Shown here: positions 46,815-58,018 of the stretch, in pieces
Layout: each line of letters opens with the position of its first letter
Numbering within the stretch: the stretch's first letter is position 1
Assembly: GCA_963678675.1 (NCBI GenBank)
Contig: OY783195.1
Span: 17,329,342-17,393,341, forward strand
From: Xiphydria camelus
Lineage: Eukaryota; Arthropoda; Insecta; Hymenoptera; Xiphydriidae
Direction of reading: 5' to 3'
Length of the DNA: 64,000 bases
Notes under the pieces: generated by a model
The model's input: only the letters and a program-made list of their open reading frames with translations
What the model was told of the DNA's origin: nothing
Databases searched by the model: none
Translations under genes and position numbers: made by a program

Positions 46815-48395
46815 TTTGACGACTATTATTACCCGTTTCATTTTTATGATGGTAACTGGTGGGCTAATTTCAAACGCAATAACCCTAATCAATGTTTGAC
46901 ATTTCCCTCGTGGCCACGTATTTACGTTTGCCTGGCGATCAGGGCTTAGGAATTTTCTACTAAGACGATTGCCGGGTACTGGTAAGTCGTTAGAACCATT
47001 GCTGCCTCCATAAGGAGGGGGGGGGGGGTCTAACGCGTGGAAAATAACTATCTATACGAATTTTTTTTAGAGCTATTGTTGAAGTAGATATATTCTAATG
47101 TTTCGCATGTTATAAAGCATCATTCGGACAACATTTTGTAATTTTTTTGTAGAAAAATATTGAAAAATAAGCCGGTGACGAAGCATTTTCGAGGACGCCT
47201 TTTAGAAAAGATGACTTGCGGTGGACACTATATTTCAGCCAAAATTATCTCAAATCAAAGCAATTTAGTTAAAACAGATGTTTTTGTAGACCCCTACGTT
47301 TTTCTTTAATTTTTTTTTCCAAATAAAAACTGCGATTTTTCACGAAAAAATCCGTCATTTTGTTGCTTTAAAACCCCCTTAATGTAACAAAAAAGAAAAA
47401 AGAAAAACGTAGGGGTCTGGTATTTTATATGTAGAAAGTGTGTACACAATTACAAAAGAATCGGTGCAGTAGTTTTTAAATGACGATGTCCACGGACTTT
47501 TAAAACTTGGTTTCGAGAAACAAGCGTTTAAAGAGCCGAGTTCTTGCCGCTCCGCAGTATTAGAGGAGCGGAGACTTAAAGGTCTATGATTGAGAGTTTT
47601 GCTCCGATTGACTTGAAATTTGGACACAACATTCTTTAAATGTTTTACTATAAGAAAAGGCAATAAAAAAGAAATTGATTTTTAGACCCCCCCTTAAGTC
47701 GACAATCAATAGCGTACAGTTTAGAATCTACTACAGCATATCGCCTATGTCAAGCTACCTCGAATGCACATTAAACATTCGTATGCCGAACTCCTTATCT
47801 CTTGATATCTATAATTCTCCTACCTAGTCTCTTTCTACTCTAAGAACTTGTCAAGAATGTTTGCAAAAGCTTACCAATTCCACAATAGAAATTAATTATG
47901 TCAGTGCTCAATAAAGGTTCATTTTCGTCATCTTCGTCGGTTCTTCTCAGCGTCGAATGATTGTAAACTAATACCTGAGTCTTCTGACTCCTGTTACAAT
48001 TAAATTATACACAAATGAAAACAATGGTAGTTCACATAGTTATTACATATATATTAATCTAACCTATTAATTAGTAAATGGTCTGCTTTTCTGTTTTTTG
48101 GTGATTATTATTACGCGTCTCATTTTTGTGATGGTAATTGGTGAGCTAATTTCGGAACGCAATAACCCTAACCAATGTTTAACATTTTCCGCGTAGATAC
48201 GTGTTATCGTCTGTCCGGCAATTCAAACTTAGGGATTTTCTTTAGAAGCTATCGTCGGGCACTGAAAGTCGTTGGAACCAATAGTTTCGCGTAGTCTCGG
48301 GTCGAAAATCAATAGCATGTAGTTTAGAAAATACAGTACTACTGCAAATCGCCTATCTCAAGCTTCATTGAATACACACTGTACATCGTGCACCG
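46815..48395. repeat. LTR-like direct repeat pair
   Basis: Blocks at 46,820-47,010 and 47,695-47,790 recur in the same order at 48,105-48,395 (GATGGTAACTGGTG/GATGGTAATTGGTG; AATCAATAGCGTACAGTTTAG/AATCAATAGCATGTAGTTTAG). The first copy is split by a separate insert at about 47,011-47,694 with inverted GGGGGTCTAA/TTAGACCCCC ends. Between the copies, CAATAAAGG near 47,910 and CCTGTTACA near 47,990 look like an LTR 3' half. I infer two LTRs of a very small or deleted LTR element, the second cut by the Helentron at 48,428. Confidence 0.4.
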
Positions 48396-48575
48396 TATGA
48401 AAAATATGAGTTCTACTAAAAAAAAAACAGTGTGCGTAGAGTCCACGCACGACAGAAGTGAAACTTAAACTTCTTGCTTATGAGTTATAGATAGAGATAA
48501 ATTATTAGTATTTTTTTTATTGAACAAAAAATAATAATTGACAATAGAAAGGATGAGGGTATAATCTTAAATGAA

Positions 48576-49396
48576 TACAGGGTACACGCAACAGAAGTGA
48601 AACTTCATAACCTATCACAAATAGAGCACGTATGACCGAAAGAATTATTTATAAAATTTCTATTGAATTCCCTATGAGTGATTTTATTTCGGTTATAATG
48701 ACTATATGGCAAGTCCTGACATAAATTATGTTCACGTGGTCCTGGTTCATTGCGTCATAAATTGGATGGTCCTGGCTCGTCGCGGATATCATTGTCAACA
48801 AAAGCGGGTTGAACCGAAGATGAATAGTTAGGAGCTAAAATGTCATTTTCATGTTGCACATTATGATTTTCAGGTTCACTGGTTAATAACTGATCGTCGG
48901 AAATTTGATTCACTGTATTTCTCAGTTGTTTTCGTAACCTACTCTCCCTCATGCGTTGGGCCCCAGACTTTTTCACTTTTTTTACACTACTTGCATCCTT
49001 TTTACGCTGTCTCTCACGATATTCCTTATATTTCTGCGCATTTGATTTCGCCATTATAAATTAATTCAATTAAATGTCACTCAAAAATAGCACAAAACGA
49101 AACAAATGAATATCACTTACAGCACGCACACGAATGAAGACGCCATACTGGTCCCCAGTCAGATGTATACGCAAGCGCCAAATTTATTCGGGGGGCCAGT
49201 GAGGTCACCTAACTTACTAGGCTAACGTCCGCCGGTAATGGTAATCGCGATGTTACCGATCCTACATTCCTCCCTTCCCTCTCCAAACGCTCGACCCATG
49301 AGACACAGTGATGGCTCATGGTGTCGGATTTTTGTCACATACCTGACCCCGGCAAAACCGATTCACGCCCAAGGCGCCTATAGAAGTTTCACTTCA
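48576..49396 (-). mobile_element. Helentron derivative (821 bp)
   Basis: Its 5' end TGAAGTGAAACTTCTATAGG is at 49,396. The 3' end GAAGTTTCACTTCTGTTGCG plus GTGTACCCTGTA is at 48,576, with the outer hairpin half absent. It matches 33,612-34,400 closely and keeps only the 5' region, the start of Rep/helicase and the 3' end. The empty site is at 13,936-13,950. Confidence 0.75.
48755..49054 (-). pseudogene. Helentron Rep/helicase N-terminus
   Basis: 99 codons from the ATG at 49,054: a basic start (KYKEYRERQRKKD; QRMRESRLRKQLRN), then an acidic/Asn-rich stretch and RDEPGPSNL before a stop. In the copy at 33,957 the codon at the stop position reads Arg, so a CGA to TGA change is likely here. Downstream in the same strand the HREFN and FGHTCSIC motifs continue, after which the element's 3' end follows directly. 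The role is inferred from the helitron family. Confidence 0.55.
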
Positions 49397-49876
49397 AAAA
49401 CCAATTAAAAATGAATATTTTCTAATATATTTCACAAGAAATTCGTTAGTCAATTCGAGAAAAACATGAATCAATTACGGTAATTAGTTCCTCGTTTTTT
49501 TAATGAATCTGTATCCGTAGTGTCTATTATAGTAGGGGAGAGTGGTCTAACTCCGACCAGTGGTTTAACTCCGACCCACCCCTCTAGCAACAATGTAGTG
49601 AAGCTCATGTTCAAATCGCTTATGCTGTCCTATGCGCATTATGTTTACAACTATTTGGATGTTGGTAGTCATGTTCTAAGATGAGTTGTAGTTGAGTTTT
49701 AAAGCAAAACGTATTTCTCGCGATCACAAGATTCATTTTCGGTGTTCATTCGAATCCAGCTGGGAATTTCTTCTCTTCGCATTCAAGTAAAAAGGTAAGT
49801 GTTTTGGAAAGTTAATATCCGTATTTTTCCGAAGGACAAGAAGTGAATCGAGAAAATCAGCGAATTCTAATTTAAA

Positions 49877-51777
49877 GGACCCCGCACAAACCTTATGGGA
49901 ACTGGTTCCCGGTGAATTTGGCTGGGCTTTACATATGTTGTAGATCTTGATATTCTGATCAAAAATTATCATTTCCGCAACAACGAAAAATGGACGGTTT
50001 TTGAGTTTTGAGACCTTAAAGTTCATACTTTTTGCTTTCCGTCATACGATCTACTGGATCGAAATAATCGTGTAAAATCAGGTTGTCTGTGAATTTTGCT
50101 AAAAGTCACGTATTTTGTAGTTGGTGGGCTAACGATTCAGGTCAGACAAAAAATAAGCAGTTGGGGGGGAGGGGGAGGAGACTTTAAAGTTGCCGCTTTT
50201 TACTCAAAACGATACGCTCTTTTTCAGCCAATTCAAGCACGCATTTAAGATCATGTACGATATTGTGAGCACGTGTTTGCCTCCATATACTTATGCGCGA
50301 GTGTGTGCGTGCGTGCATGTGCATAGATTTATATTTTTTAATGTCTGATTTTCTTTCTCATCTTTTCCGTGTATCTGCATTATTTTAGTGCACAAATCTT
50401 ATGGAAACTGGTTCAGTACTGAAATCCTCGCGTACTTCACATATATTGTAGTTTATGACCTCCTGATCAAAAGTTACCATTGCAATAGACTCAAAAAGTA
50501 GGAGACTTTTAAGTAGTACAACTTTTACTTGCGACCGTGCGCTCTGCTGTATTAAACTAGTCTTATGGTTCTTAAATCCTGGTGAATATGTCTCACCTGC
50601 ACGAATATTGCAGGTCATGATCAGCTGTTCAAATGTCACCATAAATGCAAACTCAAAAATGAAACAGGTTCGAAAATCGGAGACTTTAAATTTGTCGTTT
50701 TTTACTTGCGATCTTACGTTCTACTCAATCAATCTCCGGTATGTATGCAACATAGTTCGAATCGTATGGACATATTCTTGCCTTCTATGTATTTGTCATA
50801 TGTATGCGAATGTACATATGTGTACAATGTTACCCGCTCTTTGCGTTGCCCAGGATCAACGACGTGGACATATCTGAATTAGAGTAAGATTGTCTGTATT
50901 GTTACTGGCGCATATCTCTAATGTGGTTACATTTTGATAAAAGCTTTCTATACGTTATTCAGCATTTCTATTACTTCTTTCGGATTGTGTTGCAGTGGTC
51001 TATGACCAGCATCTAAAACAGCATGCAGTAGAGAAGTTGAAGGGTAATGAACATTAACGAGCTATATATATCGCGGTGATCCTAATTATTAAGGATCGAT
51101 ATTTAGAATTCCGGCCGTCGTTTGTCGGAACAGTCATATATGAAAAGCTAATCATGACCTGCAATATTCTTGCAAGTGAGACATATTCACCAGGATTTAA
51201 GAGCCATAAGACTAGTTTAATACAGCAAAGCGTACGGTCGCAAGTAAAAGTTGTACTACTTAAAAGTCTCCTATTTTTTGAGTCTATGGCACTGGTAACT
51301 TTTGATCAGGAGATCATAAACTACAATATATGTGAAGTATGCGAGGATTTCAGTAGGTACTGAACCACTTTCCATAAGATTTATGCTCTACAATAATGTA
51401 GATACGCGGAAAAAATGAGAAAGAAAATCAGACATTAAAAAATTTAAATCTATGCACATGCACGCACGCACACACTCGCGCATAGGTGTATGCAGGCAAA
51501 CACGTGCTCAAAAGATCGCACATGATCTTGAATGCGTGCTTGAATTGGCTGAAAAAGGGCGTATGGTTTCGAGTAAAAAGCGGCAACTTTAAAGTCTTCC
51601 CCCCCCCCCCCCAACTGCTTATTTTTTGTCTGACCTGAATCGTTAGCTCACCAAATACAAAATACGTAATTTTTAGCAAAATTCACAGAAAACCTGATTT
51701 TTCATGATTATGTCAACATATGTAAAGCCCAGCCAAATTCACCGGGAACCAGTTCCCATAAGGTTTGTGCGGGGTTC
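49877..51777. mobile_element. Spy-like non-autonomous DNA transposon
   Basis: It is 1,901 bp long. The ends GGACCCCGCACAAACC and GGTTTGTGCGGGGTTC are inverted, with inverted similarity extending over several hundred bases on each side. It sits exactly between AAA (49,874-49,876) and TTT (51,778-51,780). The uninterrupted Tigger copy A has AAATTT at the matching place (about 10,370), so no target duplication was made. Insertion between A and T of AAATTT without duplication is the published hallmark of Spy transposons (PIF/Harbinger-related). No transposase remains. Internally the ACTGGTTC...TGATCAAAA module is repeated about 500 bases apart. Confidence 0.7.
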
Positions 51778-51875
51778 TTTCAACATTTCGAGCAAAAGAC
51801 GCTGTGGCCTAACTCCGACCTCCAAATGGTGGCCTAACTCCGACCCCCCTTTTTGCGATATATTTCATTCTATTA

Positions 51876-52001
51876 GGGCCGGTTTTACCAACACGGTATA
51901 AACGGGGTATAGCGTTATCCTGAGAATAACCAGCAATAAGCCCTATGGTTATTCTCAGTATAGCGCTATACCGCGTTTATACCTGTTGGTAAAACCGGCC
52001 C
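51876..52001. mobile_element. Harbinger-type MITE (TTA duplication) with empty site
   Basis: GGGCCGGTTTTACCAACACG and CTGTTGGTAAAACCGGCCC are inverted ends, with TTA at 51,873-51,875 and 52,002-52,004. Tigger copy A at about 10,270-10,285 carries a single TTA at the same point (GCTAGATTAATAGAATG), proving the insertion and duplication. Confidence 0.85.
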
Positions 52002-52199
52002 TTAATCTAGCATTTTGATAACTTAACCTCCGAACATCACCTCTTGTTCGAATAGGTTATGTTGAACGTAATTTTAATGAGAAAACGTAACTATAAATGG
52101 ACTGAGTTTCTAATCATTTATTGAAGCAGCGCTGCTGCAACTTGTGCCGGGAATTTTTTCGTAGTTCCACTGTATTTTCCATTAGAAATCGGCCAAATC

Positions 52200-52421
52200 A
52201 CTTCAGCCGAACATGGTAGTTTAGTTACACTTGTTTTGGTTGTTTCTGCAATGGGAATGCGTGCGCTACCTTACTTCGTTTTCCCGCGAGCACGATTTCA
52301 TCCCCATGTTCTCAATGATGGTCCTCCCGGCTTATTTGGCGGTGCAAATCCGTCTGAGTGGATCAATACAGATTTGTTCTTACATTTCCTACAATGTTTT
52401 CAAGCGTTCACTAGATGCAGT
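52200..52421 (+). pseudogene. Tigger-like transposase, DDE core start (copy B)
   Basis: The plus strand encodes MGMRALPYFVFPRARFHP, GPPGLFGGANPSEWIN and FLQCFQAFTRCS, collinear with 9,840-10,090 of copy A. It is interrupted after TRCS by the element at 52,422 and resumes near 56,222. Confidence 0.65.
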
Positions 52422-53442
52422 CCTAGGTAGCACACTAACGTCGAAATGACGTTTTTTGAAGGTCAGTTCTGACGTCAGATGACGAAAAATATGACGTCAT
52501 TTTAACGTCGCAAAGACGGCTTAATTGCACATCCACACGACGTCAGAAAAATCACGTCAAAATGACGTTCTACCGTACGTTGGTATGACGTAAAAAATTA
52601 CGGTTCTAAAAGGTTAGGGGTCTGACGTATATCTTTTCATTGTGAGCGGTCACCCATCCAACTAGTGTCCGCAATTTTCGCTGCTTAACTTCGTTGATCG
52701 GTCGGTGTCCTCGAGTCCTCATCTGCTGCACGCTCCTGTGCTTAAGAATATTATTACTATTGGTGTTCATATGAAGTTTGATGAATAAATGTATATTGCT
52801 TTTCCTGTCAATAAGAAAGAGCTTGAATAAATAAGATTTTATAATTGTATTATTCTTTTCTCAATATTTTTTTCTAAATTTATGATTGTACATCTTGATA
52901 AATATTCTTGCATAGACGCAAATTGATATAATTGATATTAATATCAATTTGCGTCTATGCAAGAAATAAATAATAAATAAATAAATAAAAATAAAAAATA
53001 ATTATAAATAAATATAAATAAATAATTAAATAATTATATGAATGTTTATTTATCATACATTAATTGATTGTTTTTCATTTACTTGAATAATCTGTGCTTT
53101 TTAATAAACAGTATAGTTTATAACTTGCTCAACATACTCTGGAGACTCGAAATGGAATAATTTATTGATTTAATAACTGAACAAATTACAATTTTTGTCC
53201 ATTTATTCACAAATAAATTTTCAAGCCTATGTATGCAGGAGACCGAAATTTTTCTAAGTTTCGTTCGTCATTAAAAATGACGAAAAAGTTCCGTCAAAAA
53301 GACGTTGAAATTTTACGTCCAAGGTACGTCGTAAATATGACGTCCCTGTGACGTTAATATTACGACAACTGACGTCTGAAACCCTATACTGACCAAAAAA
53401 TGATGTCTGAGACGTTATTCTAACGTCAGTGTGCTACCTGGG
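52422..53442. mobile_element. 1-kb element with CCYAGGTAGCACACT ends and ACGTC arrays
   Basis: The ends CCTAGGTAGCACACT and AGTGTGCTACCTGGG are inverted. Copy A has the empty site GATGCAGTGTCACG; the flanking GT at 52,420-52,421 and 53,443-53,444 suggests a 2-bp duplication. The outer ~150 bases on both sides are crowded with TGACGT/ACGTCA motifs; the interior is AT-rich. Non-coding, superfamily uncertain. Confidence 0.7.
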
Positions 53443-53463
53443 GTGTCATGAATCCGCTCGTTC

Positions 53464-56215
53464 AATCAAATTATACATTGAGCGATGCAACAAATCAGGT
53501 ATTCTTGCTTTTTTGATATGTTGTTTATGATGCAAAGAAAATGTTTAATCCAAGTTTTCGACCTCGGCAGATGACCGGATCATTGTCAAAAATCAAGAAA
53601 ATCTCGAAATTTTTGACATTTTTTCAGTTCTTGTCGATTTTGACTCGGAAGGACTGGTTTTTCATAAAAGATCATCGTAACCATTTTTGAAGTAGATTAA
53701 ATTTGCAATAATTTGAGATCTGAACGGTTATTGTAGCTTCAATAGTTTCGAAGATACAGCTTTTCAAAAGTTGGCTAATTTTTGAAGTTACACGATTTTT
53801 ATCAAAATTTCACAATTTTCAGTGCCGTTCATGTATCTGAAGGCCCAGTATATTGTTTAGAAACCCTCTCCCACCCGTTCACTCTCCTAGGATCTCAGGA
53901 GACTTCAAAGTGACCCTTCCCCCTCAATCACTTGAGCAAAAAATGAGTTATTATTTGTATTTTTATTTACAGACGTGGGTATGTGTAAAAATCAAGGTAT
54001 TGACAATTACTTACGATGTCTTTAATTTTTTTGGGATTATCATTATCATTAATATTATATTGAAAAGAAATACTTGTATAATACGTCGATGAAAAATAAC
54101 TGAAAATCTGACATCAATTTTGAAGATGTGTTTATTTTAATCAAATTTTGCCCTCTTTAATGGACCTGGTTGGTCCAAGACATCGTCTCCTGAATACCCG
54201 AGACGGGCACCCACAAATCTTCGTTTAATTCATCTTCGTCTGGCAGGTCATCCATGGGTGAATAATCGAGTTTTAATGTGACCTCAGGAACGTTGTCACA
54301 TGAGACTCCCTCACAGTGGATGCAAACTACGGAGCACTTCAGTCCAACCTTCCTGCAGCTGCAGATGATGCTGCTGCAGCCTTTTTTGCAGCCGCAGGAG
54401 ATGAGCTGAAGGAGATGTTGTGGCGCCGCGTCTTTTGTCATGATCTGAGGGCTGAGACCTTGGGAAGTGCGCAGTCACCCCCAGTCAAGAGGCTCCTTGT
54501 CAACTCCTAACCACTTCTGGACCTGTGAAAAAAGAAAATGCGTACAAATCAAGTTAAATCATCAATTTCTTATCAAAGCAATCAAAAAGCAAATATGCAG
54601 GTAGCTGAATGGTATTCAAAGGCTATTTTACCTGATGATAGGTGCGCAGCGAGTGAAATCTGATTGAATTCTGGGTGGGAGGCAATCTCGCTAGGTTGAT
54701 GTTTGTTTTTGCCGCAGCCTTTGTGAAAAAATTGTATCTCAAATCGTCCAGGTTCTGCGTTTTGTGCAGTCCTCCATAAAGAGCAATTGCGATACGCTCG
54801 CCTGCAGCTGCAATATCATCTGGGTTGGCGTTGCCGTTCAAGAAAATAGCAGCAGTGTGATCAAGGTCTCGATGTTTTTGAAACGCGGTGACAATTTTTG
54901 TTTTCCCTTGCCCAAAGAATGAAGACGTGGAGTCACATCCACTGAAGGCGTGGATGACAAGAAGGAGTTGAGGATTAATGCAATCATATTTGAAAGAGGT
55001 ATTGGTGTAGGTCACATCATGTAGACCTCGTCCATATTTTGTAAAAAATATATTCCGACGGTTTGGTGGTGTGATGCCTGTGAGCAAGACTAGCAAGTCC
55101 ACATCCTCACCAACAATTACGACATCGTGAGTAGTGGAGAAAGAGATTGCTGTTGTTATTATCAGTCTATCCGCATCTTCTGTAGCCTGTAATGTTGGAA
55201 TATTGTGTTTCTCCATTTGTGTCTTCAAGAAGTCAATGAACCGAATTTGATTGTTTTCGTTGGATAGGAACTTTTCTTGAGACACTTGAGCAACTGTACT
55301 GGCGTCAAATAAAATTTGAGGGAATATAGCAGCCTTGGATCTGCGAATACGCTCAGAGCTCTTCGTGCTTTTCTCTGTAGCATCGTTATTCGAGTGGGCC
55401 GTGTAAATCGCCTGCAAACCGTCGTGGAAGTGCAATAGGCTAAAGCGCATTTTTAAGCATTTTCTCGAACGTTCTAGAGCAAATCACAGTTTCTGCCGTA
55501 TTTTGCCGCAAAATTTGATTAAAATAAACACATCTTCAAAATTGATGTCAGATTTTTAGTTATTTTTCATCGACGTATTATACAAGTATTTCTTTTTAAT
55601 ATAATATTAATGATAATGATAACCCCAAAAAAATTAAAGACATCGTAAGTAATTGTCAATACCTTAATTTTTACACATACCCACGTCTGTAAATAAAAAT
55701 ACAAATAATAACTCATTTTTTGCTCAAGTGATTGAGGGGGAAGGGTCACTTTGAAGTCTCCTGAGATCCTAGGAGAGTGAACGGGTGGGAGAGGGTTTTT
55801 AAACAATATACTGGGCCTTCAGATACATGAACGGCACTGAAAATTGTGAAATTTTAATAAAAATCGTGTAACTTCAAAAATTAGCCAAATTTTGAAAAGC
55901 TGTATCTTCGAAACTATTGGAGCTACAATAACCGTTCAGATCTCTAATTATTGCAAATTTAATGTACTTCCAAAATGGTTACGATGATCTTTTATGAAAA
56001 ACCAGTCCTTCTGAGTCAAAATCGACAAGAACTGAAAAAATATCAAAAATTTCGAGATTTTCTTGATTTTTGACAATGATCCGGTCATCTGCCGAGGTCG
56101 AAAACTTGGATTTAACATCCTCTTTTCATCATAAACAACATAGCAAAAAAATAAAAATACCTGATTTGAGGCAGCGTTCACTCCCTTTTCATGTTTAATT
56201 TTACTGTACTATAAT
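53464..56215 (-). mobile_element. 2.7-kb long-TIR element carrying a FEN1-like gene
   Basis: Arms of about 670 bases (about 53,490-54,155 and 55,505-56,175) are inverted copies (CAAATCAGG at the outer side; CCCTCAATCACTTGAG further in), with weaker similarity out to about 53,464 and 56,215. They enclose a single spliced gene on the minus strand. The element interrupts Tigger copy B, so it is a discrete insertion. No known transposase is present; the gene product itself has a nuclease-like fold signature. The class is not known to me. Confidence 0.65.
54157..55450 (-). pseudogene. FEN1/PIN-like nuclease with C-terminal Cys cluster
   Basis: Exon 1 (55,450-54,632) encodes 273 residues. The pattern EDADRLI (about 100), VGEDVDLLVLL (about 125) and HAFSGCDSTSSFFGQGK (about 180) resembles the acidic active-site motifs and helix-hairpin-helix of FEN1/XPG/PIN-type nucleases (inference). 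A GTAAAA donor (54,631) and TTTCACAG acceptor (ending 54,523) give a 109-nt intron. Exon 2 opens VQKWLG, meets a TGA at 54,477-54,475 where family context suggests Trp, then encodes a nine-cysteine CXC-like cluster (CGCKKGC, CSCRK) and an acidic tail. The first catalytic Asp region expected upstream is missing, so the copy is 5'-truncated. A relative lies at 57,644-63,812. Confidence 0.6.
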
Positions 56216-56221
56216 CATGAA

Positions 56222-56816
56222 TCCTATCGATCTTTGCCAGCCTTAGAATTCTGCATAGCGAACGGGATTCATGTTGTGTCGTTTCCGCCGCACTGCTCAC
56301 ATCGGCTCCAACCACTCGATGTTAGCGTGTTTGGACCATTGAAAAAAACAATCGACAACCAATTTGAAATGGTCGTGCATATGAATCGTGGGTGTGAATA
56401 GAAGGAACATCAAATCGGGTTTCCATGCGATCGGAATTTGGCCGATCGATACGGAGAAGTTCCAGGATATTGATTATTTACCGAGTGCAACAACAGATCG
56501 CTCCAATCCAACCGAATCTGCCGGTGAAGTATGTAGATCTGTCGTTGTAGTAGATAAGGAATCCAATCAGCAATTGAGCTCATCGACTTCACGTTCTCAA
56601 ACCGCTGCTTTGAATGAGACGCTTGAAGAAATGTTGCCGTTTCCGAAAGCTCCACCCCGTATGAAAGGAAAGCGCAGAGGCCGTAAACCTGGTGAAACTG
56701 CAATTTTAACTGACCCAAGCGTGATGGCAGACATTGCGAGCGAACATCAAAAACGAGTCAAATGTTTAGAACGAAAAAGGCCACATTTTAAAAATACGGT
56801 CAGTAATCCCCAATAA
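56222..56816 (+). pseudogene. Tigger-like transposase, C-terminal part (copy B)
   Basis: Plus-strand pieces resume the DDE core (SFPPHCSH and FGPLKK), then KSGFHAIGIWPIDTEKFQDI and the Ser-rich, basic tail ending at a TAA at 56,814-56,816. Copy A (2,335-2,943) continues about 35 residues further, so an early stop arose here. A frame change lies near 56,395. Confidence 0.7.
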
Positions 56817-57122
56817 TCTACCAGTGGAACGATACAGCAAACAAGAAAGCGATCACAATGGCACAGCGCTGCTGGAAAATCGTATGTCGAATGTAGTGAC
56901 AGCGATTAAAATTTTGACTAATTTATGCTCTAAAATTCACCACTGTATGAAATAAATGACTTCTTTATTCTTGAATTTGTACTATTTAAAAAAACAATAT
57001 CTATTTTTTCACGTATCAATGTGTCCTGATCATTAAAGAAGGGGGGTCGGAGTTAGGCCAGGGGGGAGGGGGGGGGGGGGGTCGGAGTTAGGCCATGGTT
57101 TTTGAACATGTCGAAAATGGAG

Positions 57123-57643
57123 TGTCACAAAAACCTCGACATTTTTGGACTTTTTTCAGTTTTTCACCAATAACTCCTAAACGATGCATTTCTGGGAAAA
57201 TTGTATTCTTTTAGAAATTAAAGTACATAAAATTCACCGTCAAATGAGTACCATATATTTGAAATTAAGTCAAGTGGTATGGACGATATGCATGTTTAAA
57301 AAACAACCGTTATCCAATTTTTGAAGGAAAAATCATATTTTTTTGATTTTTAAACCTTATTTCCATTACGTAAAATGTATTATATAATTATTCTGTATTT
57401 GGAGTTTATATTGCAGCGAATGCTGTATCAGATATACGTAAGCTGCATGCTTCTTCCCCCTCCCTTGCTATACACCTCTTCGCAGAAACCGGGTCGCTCG
57501 AGTCGCGGCCGTGTCGCGGTTGAAAAGTTCTTTCACCGAGAAGTATCTTGCTCGCTATTTATCGTTTATGTGAGGCTAAATTATAAATTAAACATTTTAG
57601 TTATTCACGCTGTTGCGATTAACGATAGACATAATTATGAATA
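57123..57643. other. Unassigned AT-rich DNA
   Basis: Sequence between the truncated Tigger copy B and the FEN1-like gene copy. No motif recognised; it could be 5' flank of that gene. Confidence 0.35.
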
Positions 57644-58015
57644 TTGATTCTTACCGCTCAGTGTCATCGCGATCGAAATACCTTTTGTGGTGTTTCATTG
57701 TGCACTACTAAACAACATGTAGATGCAAGGTTATCTAGAATAACTAGAGATAACAGTGACTACAAGAAATTCATAGATTGGTTCCTTTGCCACAATCCAT
57801 TTCCAGTAGGGGAGTACGTAATGTTACTGTCTTCCGGAGTTGTAGATGATGAAAACGTAAATTGCCGTCTGTCAGACCAAATCAAAAATTCCAGTCTCGA
57901 AAGCATTATCGGAAGCAATTTTGGTCAAGTGAAGTTCTGCAGAAAGAAAAGAATGTTACCCATGCGAGGCTTCACCAGTAGTGTAAAGTTGCATGACGAA
58001 GTGCTCTCTATTTGA
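57644..58015 (+). pseudogene. FEN1-like gene family, N-terminal region (copy 2)
   Basis: The frame reads TTKQHVDARLSRITRDNSDY, WFLCHNPFPVGEYVMLLSSG and FGQVKFCRKKRMLP, ending SSVKLHDEVLSI. From memory, proteins of the FEN1-like/Cys-cluster family carry a region of this kind upstream of their nuclease domain, so I assign it to the same broken gene as 62,426-63,812 (inference). The start is uncertain; the homologous part begins at about 57,700. It is cut by the gypsy element at 58,019. Confidence 0.5.
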
Positions 58016-58018
58016 TTG

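Larger units (their letters stand above)
48428..49534 (-). mobile_element. Helentron 3' region, interrupted
   Basis: The 3' hairpin GTGCGTAGAGTCCACGCAC (48,432-48,450) and AAGTTTCACTTCTGTCGTGC orient the element on the minus strand. The following ~250 bases match 13,830-14,040. A second Helentron (48,576-49,396) interrupts it after TTAAATGAA; the uninterrupted sequence is preserved at 13,936-13,950. It is cut at 49,534 by Tigger copy B, and no continuation was found beyond 57,122. Confidence 0.65.
49535..57122 (+). mobile_element. Tigger/pogo-like DNA transposon, copy B (interrupted, truncated)
   Basis: The left end GGGGAGAGTGGTC follows TA at 49,533-49,534. Sequence collinear with copy A (in reverse) continues through 49,876, 51,778-51,875, 52,005-52,421, 53,443-53,463 and about 56,215-57,122, separated by four inserted elements. 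At the right, GGCCTAACTCC-type repeats appear inverted at 57,047-57,095, but the terminal ~130 bases seen in copy A are missing after 57,122. Copy A gives empty sites for the insertions. Confidence 0.75.
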
